Source: Paguma larvata (lineage: Eukaryota; Chordata; Mammalia; Carnivora; Viverridae). Taken from it: 64,000 nt of DNA. The DNA lies in the NCBI GenBank assembly GCA_030068075.1, contig CM057839.1:22609167-22673166 (forward strand). The letters run 5' to 3'. The position numbers were made by a program, and so were the translations under genes. Shown here in pieces: positions 36,096-48,199 of this stretch (its first letter is position 1; every line of letters starts with the position of its first letter). Under the pieces are notes generated by a model. It did no database searches and had not been told where the DNA came from. It saw only the letters and a program-made list of their open reading frames with translations.

Positions 36096-36210
36096 AGGGG
36101 TGCCTGGTTGGCTCAGTCAGTAGAACATACAACTTTTGTTCTTTGGGTTGTAAATTCGAGCCTCATGTTGGGTATAGGTAATACTTAAAAATAAAATATA
36201 TTAAAAAAAA
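36096..36210 (+). mobile_element. Older, shorter Carnivora SINE subtype
   Basis: GGGGTGCCTGGTTGGCTCAG head, GGTTGTAAATTCGAGCCTCA core, then TGTTGGGTATAGGTAATACT and an ACTTAAAAATAAAATATATT tail. It lacks the CT-rich section, like the older short CanSINE type. Confidence 0.82.
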
Positions 36211-36398
36211 CAATAAAGTAAAAGTGGCCCTGTTAACAGCTAGGAAAAATGGAAATGTATAAATAAAACATAATTGTGATATTGATATAAAGATATCAGT
36301 AGAAAAATGAAACTCTAAGTATACCAAACAGCAGAGAAAACCAGTGAATAGCAACAGCAAAATGGATGAGGACTGTGATTAACAAATTATAAAATATT

Positions 36399-36582
36399 AG
36401 GGCACCTGGATGTCAGTCACTTATTGTCCAACTCTTGATTTTGGCTCAGGTCATGATCTCGAAGTTTGTGGGATGGAGCCCCGTGTTTGTGGGATTCTCA
36501 ATCTCCCTCCTCCTCCCCATCCCCTGCTTGTACACACGTGTGCACGCTGCCTCTTTCTCTCAAAATTAATATTAAAAAAAAG
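36399..36582 (+). mobile_element. Carnivora SINE with internal losses
   Basis: GGGCACCTGGATGTCAGTCA head (part of the A-box region missing), CTCAGGTCATGATCTCG, GTGGGATGGAGCCCCG, tail CTCTCAAAATTAATATTAAA. A perfect 15-bp TSD AAATTATAAAATATT lies at 36384-36398 and 36583-36597. Confidence 0.93.
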
Positions 36583-36708
36583 AAATTATAAAATATTGAA
36601 ATTAGAATGAGAAGTTTCAAAATATACCTGGTAAGAATTCCAGAAAAACAGAATAAAATATTGGAGAGGCATTGTTTGAAATTCTTTTAAAAGTATTTTA
36701 AAGATTTT

Positions 36709-36711
<3 letters not shown>

Positions 36712-36750
<39 letters not shown>
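36712..36750. repeat. (AT)n microsatellite
   Basis: About 19 AT units, followed by ACACATG. The Ile-Tyr frame on the minus strand is artefactual. Confidence 0.95.
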
Positions 36751-36755
<5 letters not shown>

Positions 36756-37250
36756 GAAAAAAAATAAAAAGTGCACAAATGCGTGGATTCAAAATCTTCA
36801 GAAAGAGTAAAGGAGTAGCGTGAGAAATAAAAAAATTATACGATAATAGTGATATTACAGATTCTCAAACAAAAAACAAAAATTAAATACCTGGAGCAAA
36901 CACATACTACTCTGAAGGTACATTCCATATAATGTGACTAACAGGTAATTTTTTATCATAAAATAGAATAATATATTTAAAATTCTAAAGAAAAATAATG
37001 TAATGTGGGATTTTGCACCGAGTAAAATGTAATTTATGAAATATAACAATACAAATGACAGATGACTGATAAAAAAATAGTTTCTGCCCAAAAGAACACA
37101 AATTAATATAAAATACAAGGATATTCTTGAACAGAAAAATAATAATATATCATCTGAACTCAACATGCAGAATTGGAAAGAGAGAAACAATAATTTTGAA
37201 TAACAACAACAACAAAGATAAAACCTAGGAAGATAAGCCTAAGGAACAAT

Positions 37251-37527
37251 TTAAAGAAACTAAAAACAATACAATAATTAAAAAATTCACCAAAAGAAAA
37301 TAATAACTCCCAACTCCCAACTCCCAACCACCTAGCATAACTTTGTATGTCCAAATGGAACATCAGTATCCAGTGTCCAAAACTTAACAGTTGCATTCCA
37401 AAACATGTTCTCTCTAATTTAGTGAGAAGTCCCAGCTTTGGCCAGTTTCCGACAAGTCACTAGATTCATCCTTGGTGCCATCTTACAATGTACACCCCAG
37501 TCAATATATCACCAAGTCCTCCTTAAG
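37251..37527. other. Unclassified sequence with a 7-bp tandem
   Basis: Contains three copies of AACTCCC near 37304-37327. Otherwise nothing recognised. Confidence 0.5.
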
Positions 37528-37542
37528 ATACCTCAAATTTGT

Positions 37543-37697
37543 GGGGCGCCTGAACGGCTCAGCTGCTTGAGCACCCGACTCTTGATCTCGACTCAGGTCA
37601 CAATCTCATGGTTCATGGGATCGAGCCCCATGTTGGGCTCTGTGATCAAGGAGTGGAACCTGCTTGACAGTCTCTCTCTCTGCCCTTCTATTGCTGC

Positions 37698-37735
<38 letters not shown>

Positions 37736-37758
37736 ATAAATAAATAAAACATTAAAAT
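37543..37758 (+). mobile_element. Carnivora SINE with expanded (CT)n
   Basis: GGGGCGCCTGAACGGCTCAG head, GGGATCGAGCCCCATGTTGG core, a pure (CT)n of about 15 units at 37702-37732, then CAAAATAAATAAATAAAACA. A perfect 15-bp TSD ATACCTCAAATTTGT lies at 37528-37542 and 37759-37773. Confidence 0.95.
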
Positions 37759-37773
37759 ATACCTCAAATTTGT

Positions 37774-38166
37774 CTATTTTTTCCATGTATACATTTCCCA
37801 AATTTAGGCTCCAATCATTTGTCACCTGGAGTACTGCAAAGTGCCAATCAGTCTTTTTGCCTTTTAGTTTCTTGTACGTTAATCATTTCATTCAAGTAAG
37901 TCTGGTGAATTTAATCAAATTTAATAAATTCCTCTACTACATTATCTCACAATTCTGGTTTCTTATTGATTTTATGTTGCTCCAAACTGTTAAAACAATT
38001 TGTAAATACATTTATTTGCTTATGTCTTCAGCTGTAAGTCTCAACAGTGTCTCCCAACACACGCACATATGCATAGCATATAACTTTGTTTCTTCCTTTC
38101 TTCCCTCTGTTTTTATTCTTGCATAAGGCTTAACGTTTTGCTCACCTCTGGTACTTCACACACTTT
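37774..38166. other. Unclassified intergenic sequence
   Basis: No recognised feature; the frame at 37770-38126 shows no domain. Confidence 0.5.
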
Positions 38167-38382
38167 TTTTCTCCCTTTCCTTTTCTTTCCTTCCCTTCCC
38201 TTGTCTTCTTTTTTTCTCTCTTTCTCTCCCTTTCTCCCTTCCTTCCTCTCCTTCTCTCTCTCTCGGTTCCTCCATCACTCTCTTCCTCTCTCCCTTCCTC
38301 TCTTCCTTCCTTCTTTCCTTCCTTCCTTCCTTCCTTCCTTTCTTTTATTTCTTTCTTTCTTTCTTTCTTTCCTTTCTTTTTT

Positions 38383-38432
<50 letters not shown>

Positions 38433-38467
38433 TTCCTTCCTTCCTTCCTTCCTTCCTTCCTTCCTTC

Positions 38468-38530
<63 letters not shown>

Positions 38531-38580
38531 TTCTTCCTTTCTTTCCTGTTTTATTCTTTCCTCTCTTTCCTTTCTTTCCA
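38167..38580. repeat. Long polypyrimidine tract, (TTTC)n/(TTCC)n
   Basis: About 410 bp of nearly pure C and T on the plus strand: mixed pyrimidines, then alternating arrays of TTCC (about 38306-38342, 38430-38470) and TTTC (about 38350-38430, 38467-38530). The 179-codon frame across it (38138-38677) is Ser/Phe/Leu repeat translation and not a gene. Mirror-repeat pyrimidine tracts of this kind can form triplex DNA. Confidence 0.96.
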
Positions 38581-40336
38581 GAATCCCCTAGCTAAATACC
38601 CTATATCTTCTACCATTCGAAGTTACAGACTTTCCAATGTACTCACTGATCCGCTTCTCTTCTTTCCTACCAAATGATTTTTAAATTCTTGAATCACAGT
38701 GCATGTTCTCCATTTAAGTTCCTCTTTGGAAACAAATTATGTAGTTATGAGGTTCAGACACTCTTCCATCTATGTTGTGTATCACTATATCACTTTGGGC
38801 ACTTATGTAGTACTTAGTATACAGGGCTTCAGTAGATATTTGTCAAAGTTATATCTCCACTTCTATAATTCTTACAGCCAATTTCATTCTATTTATATAC
38901 AATTATTATTTCAAATATTCTCCATTATATTCAAAACTAAGATTTTTCTCATCAACCCCAAAATTGTCAAGAGATAACGGTGTCTTTTACTTCATATGGA
39001 ACTAAATACATACTAGAATTAAACTCCTAATGGTTCCTACAATCAAACACATCTGCTTTTATGGATCCCCACCTTTTTTTTCCACTTTTCTATAACAACA
39101 TAGGTGTTTCTTAGTTTTATGCTTACTCTCTTCTCCTAGGCTTGGTATCACTTCTCATTTCACCCACTTAGGACCTGTTCTTTATTTATTTTCCCCTTTC
39201 TAATTAACATCCTAAGTCAATCTCTCTTTCACAACCATAATTTCATCTAAATGACATAATGTTCTAAGCCATTTATATAACATTTTATTTTGACTTTAAT
39301 CTCTCTTAAACACCTGTTATTTTTGATATTTCCTTCTCACAAAGTTTCAGAAAGAAAGGCCTGTACATTTAAGGCCCAATTCTGTGCCTTTTACTTACTA
39401 TTCAATCTTCCATATATGTCCCCCCAACTAAAGTTTCAATGAACTTTGGCAGTAAAATCTAGGAAACATTTTTAGTCTTCATATCTGTTCTGTAGGAGAG
39501 TGTTACATTGCTCTCCCTCTTCTGAAATATTTTCTACCAAATTTCTGTGTAAATATATTCATTGCATTCATCTGGAAGTTTTAATTGATTTATTCTGTAT
39601 TTAGTGTCTCCTCTTCTGCCTTCTTAGAAATCTTAATGTTTTTCCTAAGCTTCCATTTCTTCTTCTAAACACTCACCCAGTCTTCTTAATTCCCATGGCT
39701 TTATTTACCATCTTAAAGCTAATAAGTTGTCACGTTGATCTCTCTACTAAAATAGATGTAAGATTTTAAAAACATATATTAATTAGTTTCTGGTCAACTA
39801 TTTCCCCTAAGATAAATTGTGGTTTACATCTGGATGGTTTATAGCAATGTGGTTTATATAAAATAGTTCCACTATCAGTGTCCAAATCTTGGATCTGAAA
39901 TTTGCACTTCCTAAGCACATATCATAGGACTGTGAATGGATTTACTTCTACTCAGTTGCTTAATCTTTTGTGTGTGTGACTCTATTTCTCATTATTTACA
40001 CTCTATCAACTATGACATCTCTTTAGTTTTAATTTTAAATACCCATTTATCTTCCATTTTGCCCATCTCTATTATTCACGTACTAGATCAAGAACAATCA
40101 TCTTTCAGTTGGATTACTGAAAAAGTCATACTGACACTCCTAACCATGACCTACTTCAATAGACTCCCAAATATGTTTTAATTGCATTGATAAAGTTAAT
40201 GTATTTTTCTTACTACTGTAATAAATATTTGATAGCTATCTATTGATATGACATTGAAATATACAGATACAAACTCACAGTAAGCAAACTCAAAGCATGA
40301 ACTCCATGGTACTCCTTTATCTTATTATATTCCTTT
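38581..40336. other. Unclassified intergenic sequence
   Basis: No recognised gene or repeat. Small frames at 38699-38977 and 39936-40181 have no domain signature. Confidence 0.5.
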
Positions 40337-40344
40337 CAATTCAG

Positions 40345-40465
40345 AGGGTAAGGGGGATGAGGGAGGGGGGAGAGGGGGTGATGGGCATTAAAAAGGGCAC
40401 ATGTTGGGATGAACACTGGGTGTTATATGTAAACCAATTTGAAAATAAACTATTATAAAAAAAAA
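40345..40465 (+). mobile_element. Very short L1 3' end, young subfamily
   Basis: Only the last ~120 bp: GGGGAGAGGGGGTGATGGGC, AAAAAGGGCACATGTTGGGA, TGGGTGTTATATGTAAACC, AATAAACTATTATAAAAAAA. An 8-bp TSD CAATTCAG lies at 40337-40344 and 40466-40473. Nearly identical to the 3' end at 51600-51719. Confidence 0.92.
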
Positions 40466-40536
40466 CAATTCAGGAATTTGACAATAATGTAACTGCTGCT
40501 TATTAATCATAACATGTTTTTTAAAAAGACATAGTA

Positions 40537-40735
40537 AGGGGTGCCTAGTGGCTCAGCTGGTTAGGCATCAAACTCTTAAATTAGACTCAGGTCAACTCGC
40601 AGTTTCAGAAAATTGAGCCCCACTTGTGCTCTGCCCTGACAGCACGGAGTCTGCTTGAGATTCTCCCTCTTTTTCTGGCCCTTCCCTGCTCGCACTCTCT
40701 TTATCTCTCTCAAAATAAGTAAACGTAAAAAAATT
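40537..40735 (+). mobile_element. Carnivora SINE, diverged
   Basis: GGGGTGCCTAGTGGCTCAGC head, AAATTGAGCCCCACTTGTGC core, CTCTCAAAATAAGTAAACGT tail. TSD AAAAAGACATAGTA (40523-40536) / AAAAAGATATAGTA (40736-40749). Confidence 0.92.
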
Positions 40736-40749
40736 AAAAAGATATAGTA

Positions 40750-43669
40750 GGAACATATATTAAGAATATTTCTTAAAAATGTAAAATCTTTCACAGAATA
40801 TACTATCTTAACGTAGAGCAAAAATATATAAAAATTATATCACAGATTAATTTTACAAACATGAACTTTGTGTTCTGTTTTCATAGCAGTCTAATTTACA
40901 TTTAACACTTGATTTCATTTATATAAAATATCTTCATTTGTAGGCAGGAGCCTGAATATTATTTAGTATCTGCACCACTTGGATTATTATATTTCTGCTT
41001 ATGATCAGAGAGATTTTGTCTGGGGTGTCATCTACAAATAACGGTACAAATCCTGACAGAGGCCATCCTAACAGATGTCGCTCTGTTTAAAAGTAGAGAT
41101 ATACCACTCTAAACCCTGTAATCAGATGTTATATTGCTAAATTTGATATCTATAGCTCAAAATGTGCCAGGGAAGCTTATAATTCTAGACATTATGAATT
41201 ATAAAATATTCTCTAAACTTGAAATATAAAATGAGATATGGCTACATAAAGTATAGTGTCAAAGACCATAATTTAAAAAAATATGATCACAAATTTGAAT
41301 GAGGAAGCAGAGGCTCAAAGGGGTGGTTAATAAGGGGTGAGTTAATAGTTAGGTATTTAAACAAAGTTTACAAGCCTGATACAATAGGGAGTAAATATGT
41401 TATATAAGCCAACATATTACATGAACATGCTTTCATTTCCAAGTGGTAGAATTCAGGAGATTATATTCCTCTTGAAATATTTTTTGCATAAAAATGATAA
41501 TGTGAGCTGACAAATATAAGCATGACTATTTGGGTAAGCAGGCCCATTCTTGTAGAAATCTCTACAGAGTTCACCATGCCTGGACAACCTTCAAAAAATC
41601 CATATCCTGAGAGCTGTCCTAGCAATGAAGAAGCCTTTCAGCATGGGGTAGTTAGCTCAGCTCATACTGCTGATGGTTCTGCTTGCGGTGAAAAGCCACT
41701 GCTGGGAAAACACATGTAGTGGTCTTGAAGCTTAAATCCCGCAGGCAAATAGAAGCCTATTTTGTGGGGAAGCATTGGGAGAAACGATTCCAGGAAATGG
41801 GTAAGAAATGTCTTTCTGTCATACAATTATATTTTCATAGAAAACTACAGTATATTGTTCTTTAGGAGCATTTCTGTATCAAAAATCTTAACTCTCCACA
41901 TGAAACTTTGGTAGATTGACAATATTATTATTTGAATAACCAGACAACATTTTTTTGGCTACTTCTTCTGAGATCCACCCACAAACTATGCAGGACTCCT
42001 CACTGCTGATTAACGACACACATTCTTATTAAGAGTTCTGAAGGAAGAAACTAAAAAGAATGTCAAATGATTCATCATCACATTATCAGCCAGCTGTCTA
42101 TCATTTATGCTCAAGGGCACTATTTTTGTCTCCCAACATTTGCAACTTTTGAAAAAGAGCTGAAATTTTGTTCCCAAGTGTGTAAAAGCACCTTATAAAA
42201 AGACTTGGCATGTATTCATGTATTATCATCTATTCATTCTCTCTGACCATTTTAATAAAGCCATCAATATTTATTGAGCACATATTTTGAGTCCAGTCTT
42301 GACCTAGAAACCATTAGAGACTCATTCAAAGCATAATACTGTGTCCCTGATTTAAAGAACTTAAATCTAATAATAAGGACAATGTGAGTCATGAAGCAGC
42401 AGAAGACAATATATGAATTCAAAGCATTAAATGTTTGAAATAGATACATCTAAGAATATAGTAGAGAAACGTCAAGGAGGACTGGAAGAGTGCCTTGAAG
42501 TGTTCAGTGATAAAGGGAAAAGCGAATATGACTTGAAGACTAAATTAATATAAATGTTAATATAAATATATATGTTCTCCCATATTTTAAGTTGGGAGAA
42601 CATAAGAGACAAAGGAATTTAGCATAAGCTCAGATAATAAATAACTACTTATTGGGTGAATGCTATGTGCAGATTCTAAAATACAATACAAAGAGGCAGA
42701 GGCCCTATGTACTGACAACCTAGTGTAAAACATGTCTTAATATAATAAATACATTATAGTTCCTCGATAATAATAAGTAAAATGCACTGCAAACAACATA
42801 TGGGAATGTAGACAGTGTGAGAAAGAAAAGGAAAGTTTCCAGATTAAGACCCAAGATATAAGTTTTATATGATGAATAAATGTTTCCTCAGAAAAAAAAA
42901 TGTTTGGTGTCAGCCATCTCCAGACAATAAACACAACTGCAAAGATAGAGTAATATGCCAGAGTGTGAAACATGAGGCACTAAGGCAAATCTGGATCTTC
43001 AAGTATTATGGGTGTTAAAATAATAAAATACTTACTAAAGACTAAGAGCTAGATAAGGTAATAAAATTATATACTGTTATTCTAAAGTGTTTTAAATTGA
43101 ATTTGAATATACTTGAAAGCCCTAAAATAATTTTTTATGAGAGGATTGATATTTTCGCTTCGAAGACAAATAACTCTTTCTTCTTTTGCATCTCTATTCT
43201 GAGAATTATTTTTTCATACTTTTATAACACATATTCTCTAATAGATGTAGATACCAAATTGGCACTGTAAAACTACTCTTTGATTATATCTGAAAATGCT
43301 GAGTACAAAGTGAGTAGTAACGAGGGTAAGAAGTAACCTTCTTTCTTAGAAAAGAACAACTGATTACAGCAAATAAAATACACAAAGCACTGAAGAATAT
43401 TAAAGATGATTTTGGATGAAGACTGTGAAATAAAAATGTAAAAAAATGACACAAAAGGAAGATGAAGGCAAACATTTATGCTATTTTTTTCACAAATTTC
43501 ACTAGGCCAGGGTCATTAGGTAGACTGGAGTCAACCCAATTCAAAAGTTAACTATTAAAATAAACCTATTAGCAACTTTATTCATATGATTCCTTTTTAC
43601 CCTGTGTGTAAACTTTCTTCAAAAACAATCCACTTGGAGGACATATATAAGTCCGTACTGTATACTGAA
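40750..43669. other. Unclassified sequence, one open frame outside repeats
   Basis: About 2.9 kb with no confident repeat. 41522-41719 carries a 65-codon frame (MTIWVSRPILVEISTEFTMP...) in a locally GC-richer stretch, with a donor-like GGGTAAGAAA at about 41800. No domain is recognised. 42245-42460 (TATTTATTGAGCACATATTT and following) recalls an ancient mammalian repeat, but I cannot name it. Confidence 0.4.
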
Positions 43670-43684
43670 CAATAAATTTTCTAG

Positions 43685-43892
43685 GGTCATCTGGGTGGTT
43701 CATAGGTTAAAGGTCCAACCTCGGCTCAGGTCATGATCTCAGGGATCATGAATCCCAGCCCCACATCGAGTTCTCTGCTGTCAGCACAGAGCCAGATTTG
43801 GATCCTCTGTCTCCCTCTCTCTCTCTCTGCCTCTCCCCTGCTCTCTTTCTCTCTCTGAAAAATAAATAAACATTAATTTTTTTTAAAAAAAG
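43685..43892 (+). mobile_element. Carnivora SINE, diverged
   Basis: GGGTCATCTGGGTGGTTCAT head, CTCGGCTCAGGTCATGATCT, CAGCCCCACATCGAG core, (CT)n and AAAAATAAATAAACATTAAT tail. An imperfect target repeat CAATAAATTTTCTAG (43670-43684) / CAATAAGTCCTAG (43893-43905). Confidence 0.9.
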
Positions 43893-43905
43893 CAATAAGT
43901 CCTAG

Positions 43906-45640
43906 AAAACAATCGGCACTTAATTTGGTGCAGATGTCAATTTCCCAGCTGTTGACCATAATTTACTGTACTTAAAACACTTTTTTTGAGAGAAAAGTTA
44001 AGTTTGCCATCAGTTTAGTTTTGGTATTTCTCCAAAAATATTTTTATCTGTTTCAACAATTCTGACTTTGATATTTCAGACCATAATTTCCCTGAAGTTC
44101 TGAAGTTATGTAAATAGGAAGCTGAGGAAGAAGTTGATGCAAACAATGCAAAAATCACTGGTAACTAGGCACCCACTTACTCCTTAGAGTAATTTCTAAA
44201 AATTGAAATAGAGCTGGTGCAAAAGATAGGGCACATGTCCATATTGCTTCAGGGAAGTAAAAAGATTTGGCAGAAGAATACACTGATGCAAATGATATGT
44301 AAATTAGCACTGGCTTTTCAAATACTTTGTGCTTACTAGTAGACAAAAAATTGAATCTGGGCATGTAGAAGTAGAGATTTCATGTCAAGATAACGGAAGG
44401 AAAAACCAAACATAGGTTTTGTTTATCTGTGTTCTCCCTGCAAGATCCAGGCTTCCAATAATGAGCTTCATGGGACAGTTAGCTGGGTAAATGACAAACG
44501 TGCTTTGCTGTGATAATACTTTTATAATTAAATATACCAATACATAGTACTAGATCTATTGTCACTCCTTGCCTCTTATCAGAAAAGATAATGAAATATT
44601 ATTTATTGCCTTCACTTATGATGACATTATTTTCTATTATTTCTATTTCTAAAATAAACTATTAAAGTTTATTTTTAGAAAGTTATCTTTATCAGAAAAT
44701 AAAAACTGAATTAAAAACTACGTATTTCTATACTTAGATGCATACTTAGAAATAATGAATGATTAAAATTATAGGATAAGGTTTTAGGGAATTTATTTCA
44801 ATTATGGAAAATCAATGGTATAAAAATTTATATATGGAAAAGTATTTGTAATATATCATAGAGTAAGATAAAATTTTAGCCACAGTACAGATTTACCATC
44901 TCTAATGCCAATATGTTGAAGATGATATATAAAGCTTTTTTCTTTGTTCTGTAGAATTCAATTCATTCACATTAAAACATATTTTTCATTTGAGAGTAAA
45001 CATCTCCCTCTTCAGGAATTTTTATTAAATTCAGGAATCTGAAGATTTCACTGAAAAAGCTGAACAATTTCATTTCACCACATATTAGATATATGTAAAA
45101 ACTTATTAATATGTTTTAAATATAGCTCATATGGCTTTGAAATTCTATGCAATACAGATTTAATTAATTTTACATTTTTGTCCACAATACATAGTTTTAC
45201 TCTTTTAATATTAGAATATTTAAAATGAGCAATAACAATATTTGCTAATAAGCAGAAATATATATTGTAGAATAATACACATTTATTTTATTTATATATA
45301 TAGTATTGCGTATTTTAAATTTTGTCCACTTTCATGGCCTTTCATTGTGTCCTCAAGTTTTCCTTAGTTGCATTTACTTAGACAAAGGTCATCCATTTCC
45401 ACAGTACTCTTTGCTAATACTCGTCATAATAAAAAAACTAATATAGAAGTACTGTTTTAACTAAACTGTACACATTAATTGAAATACTAAGAACTTTCAT
45501 TCCAATACAATTCTTCAAACACATAAGAAAATATATATATAAAAGGTTGCTTTGAGACCTAGTTTTTCATAATTTGGGGGAAGAAATTTTTTCCTTAACC
45601 AAAAACTATCTGTGTTAACATGAAAAAATAAAGCTTTTAA
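43906..45640. other. Unclassified AT-rich sequence
   Basis: No recognised gene or repeat in 1.7 kb. Confidence 0.5.
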
Positions 45641-45653
45641 AAATAAAAACCTA

Positions 45654-45903
45654 GGGGCGCCTGGGTGGCTCAGTTGGTTGGGCAGCCGACTTCAGCTCAG
45701 GTCACAATCTCACGGTTGTGGGTTCAAGCCCCACGTCGGGCTCTGTGCTGACGTCTCATCTGAGTCTGGAGCCTGCTTTGGTTTCTGTGTCTCCCTCTCT
45801 CTCTGCCCTTCCCCTGCTCATGCTCTGTCTCTATGTCTCTCAAAAATAAAATAAAACGTTAAAAAAAAAGAAAATTATTAAAAAAAATAAAAATAAAAAA
45901 AAT
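45654..45903 (+). mobile_element. Carnivora SINE, first of a tandem pair
   Basis: GGGGCGCCTGGGTGGCTCAG head, CAAGCCCCACGTCGGGCTCT core, CTCTCAAAAATAAAATAAAA tail with a further A-rich extension. Flanked by AAATAAAAACCTA (45641-45653) and AAATGAAAACCTA (45904-45916). The cleaner head and core suggest it is the younger of the pair. Confidence 0.95.
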
Positions 45904-45919
45904 AAATGAAAACCTACAA

Positions 45920-46134
45920 GGGGCACCTGGGTGGCTCAGTCAGTTGGGCATCTGACTTTGGCTCAGGTCATAAGTCACACTTCGCAGGTTCTAGCCCCAT
46001 GTCAGGCTCCGTACTAATAGCTCAGATCCTGGAGCCTCCTTTGGATTCTTTGTGTCCTCTCTCTGCCTCTCCCCTGCTCATGCTCTTTATATCTCTCTCT
46101 CAAAAATAAACACTAAAAAATTTAAAATACTTAC
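45920..46134 (+). mobile_element. Carnivora SINE, second of a tandem pair
   Basis: GGGGCACCTGGGTGGCTCAG head, GTTCTAGCCCCATGTCAGGC core, TCTCAAAAATAAACACTAAA tail. Flanked by AAATGAAAACCTACAA (45904-45919) and AAATAAAAACCTACAA (46135-46150), a 16-bp TSD with one mismatch. Confidence 0.95.
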
Positions 46135-46376
46135 AAATAAAAACCTACAAAATCATTCTTAGAAATCATACAAAATTCTTTCTGATACATGCACAATTTA
46201 GATAATTTATATCAATGTATTTGTTAATAAAATTCCAAATAAAGTTTAAAATTTTTAAAAGACATTTAAAAAATTATTGGTTGCTCTCATATAAAAAATG
46301 TCATATGATGATTTGAATAAAAAAGTTTAGCTGTAAAAATGTACACATTTATTTTTAATTCATAAAACACTGGCAA

Positions 46377-46584
46377 GGGTGCCTGGATGTTTCAGTTGGT
46401 TAAGCCTCTGACTCTTGGTTTCAGCTCAGATTATGATCTTCAGGTTTGTAAGACTGAGACCTGTGTTGGGCTCCACGCTGACTGCCCAGAGCCTGCTTGG
46501 GATTCTCTCTCTCTCTCTCTCTGCCCCTTCCTCCCTCTCTTTCTCTCTCTCTCTCAAAATAAATAAATAACCTTAAAAAAGTTT
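46377..46584 (+). mobile_element. Carnivora SINE, diverged
   Basis: GGGTGCCTGGATGTTTCAGT head, diverged core GACTGAGACCTGTGTTGGGC, (CT)n and CAAAATAAATAAATAACCTT tail. TSD ATAAAACACTGGCAA (46362-46376) / ATGAAACACTGGCAA (46585-46599). Confidence 0.94.
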
Positions 46585-46599
46585 ATGAAACACTGGCAA

Positions 46600-47867
46600 A
46601 TGAATTTGAAATAAAGGTTATTCAAGGTGACACAAATGTTCTAAATGTTATTGAAACTTAAAATACTTTTATACATAAATCAAATGAAATAAGACATATC
46701 TTTGTATTAGAAACTTCTTAATAATTTGTGGTAATTTTTAATATTCCTTAATACTACCTGGAAACATAAAAATTTTCGTTAACAATAAAAAAACATAAAA
46801 AACAACCAATAAACTACAAGTTAGTCTTCACATATTAAATCAAGAGTAATTCAAGAAGGGGAGGGGTTACACAAAGCAGTACCACAGAACTGGCTATATT
46901 CTTGGGTTCTTACTCTGAAGCTTACGTTTGGAGCCATTTTAGCAGTAGACACAGACATCATGTGTGTTTTTATCCTGTTTTTCAAAGTTTAAGCCACTAT
47001 TCTATAAAAGATAACAATGAGAAAGCTCTAGTAGTAAGTGAAACAAGAGTGTAGCTGTGCTCTAGAAGAAGTGTTTATCTGTCTTTTCATCCAAATTTCT
47101 CAATACAATTCCTTGAAGAGGTGTCAACCAAGCCAATCACAATGGAAAAAATGTTTAACTTTAACATACACAAATTTATGTATATATAATATAATCATAT
47201 GTAAAAAACAACACCCTCCTTTGACAAACAAGAAGACAATCCAGTATAGCAAAACACAGAAAAAACATTAAAGTAAAATTATAGTAAATAAAATTAGAAA
47301 TTCATGGATGTTATATAATGTAAACACATACATGTCATGTATAATCAACACAATTAAAATTAACATGGATATAACAGGTAGAGTATTCTGGGACTGAGTT
47401 CCTAAATAATAATTAAAAATACTTTCTGTTGAGTATTTTCAGTTGTGTCTGATTTAAAACTTTTCACTAGTATCCTAGAAGAAACAGATGAATCATTGAG
47501 GAATATGTGAATATTTGAATATTTCTGAATAATTTGAAGAACACTTAAATAAAAAGACTACTTATATGAAGGAGGACATTTTATAATGATTACTGTTCGG
47601 CATGCCTTATGTTACGGTTTGGCCACCAGATGAGAGCTGGCTCATGATAGAGCTATCTGGGAGCACAGTCACTTGATCACTTGTTAGAGATTTTAATCTC
47701 TAACAAAGCTTAGTAGCAAAGTAGGTAAAACTTTCAAATTTTAGAGTAATTAGTGGCAGAAGAGAGCATAGCCTTTTTCTTAAAGCTACAAGTCTTCCGT
47801 GTGTTTTTCCTTGGGTCTTTACAGAATCCCTATATACATCCCTATCTGCCTGTAAGCATTTTCAATA
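46600..47867. other. Unclassified AT-rich sequence
   Basis: No recognised feature. The frame at 47038-47271 has no domain signature. Confidence 0.5.
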
Positions 47868-48199
47868 GCATTAGATGTGTTCCTCAAATTTTACATATTG
47901 AAACCTAATCCTCAATATGATGGTATTTGGATGTGGGGCCTTTAGAAGTTGATTAGGTCATAAGGGTGGAATCCTTATGCATGGGATTTAGTATCCTTAT
48001 CAAAGAGATCCCAAGAACTCCTCATCCTTTTTGCCATGTGAGGAGACACCAAGAAGACTGTGAAGCAGGACTATACCAGATCTGCCACTTCCTTAGTCTT
48101 TTTGGTCTTCCTGCCTCGAGAACTGTGAGAAATACATTTCTATTGTTTATAAATCACCGATCCATGGTGTTATTATAGCAGCCCTAACAGACTAAAACA
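47868..48199 (+). mobile_element. MaLR LTR (MLT1/MST type)
   Basis: AGATGTGTTCCTCAAATTTT, TATTGAAACCTAATCCTCAA, GATGTGGGGCCTTTAGAAGT, TGATTAGGTCATAAGGGTGG, GCCATGTGAGGAGACACCAA, GAACTGTGAGAAATACATTT and TTATTATAGCAGCCCTAACA follow the LTR from near its start to its end. No internal region is adjacent, so it is a solo LTR. The frame at 47966-48178 lies inside it. Confidence 0.85.

Larger units (their letters stand above)
36230..37250 (+). mobile_element. Possible old L1/HAL1 ORF1-region sequence
   Basis: GTAAGAATTCCAGAAAAACA, GAATAAAATATTGGAGAGGC and CTCTGAAGGTACATTCC recall sense ORF1-region sequence of old L1. Interrupted by a SINE (36399-36582) and an AT array. Weak by-eye match. The minus-strand frames here are shadows. 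Confidence 0.35.

Noticed and set aside
38138..38677. 179-codon open frame, the longest in the window
   Set aside because: It is a translation of a (TTTC)n/(TTCC)n tract giving only Ser, Phe, Leu and Pro; simple repeats lack stops in this frame.
45654..46584. Regularly spaced direct repeats considered as a CRISPR-like or satellite array
   Set aside because: The repeats are three separate SINEs with their own tails and TSDs; spacing and size do not fit CRISPR or satellite DNA.
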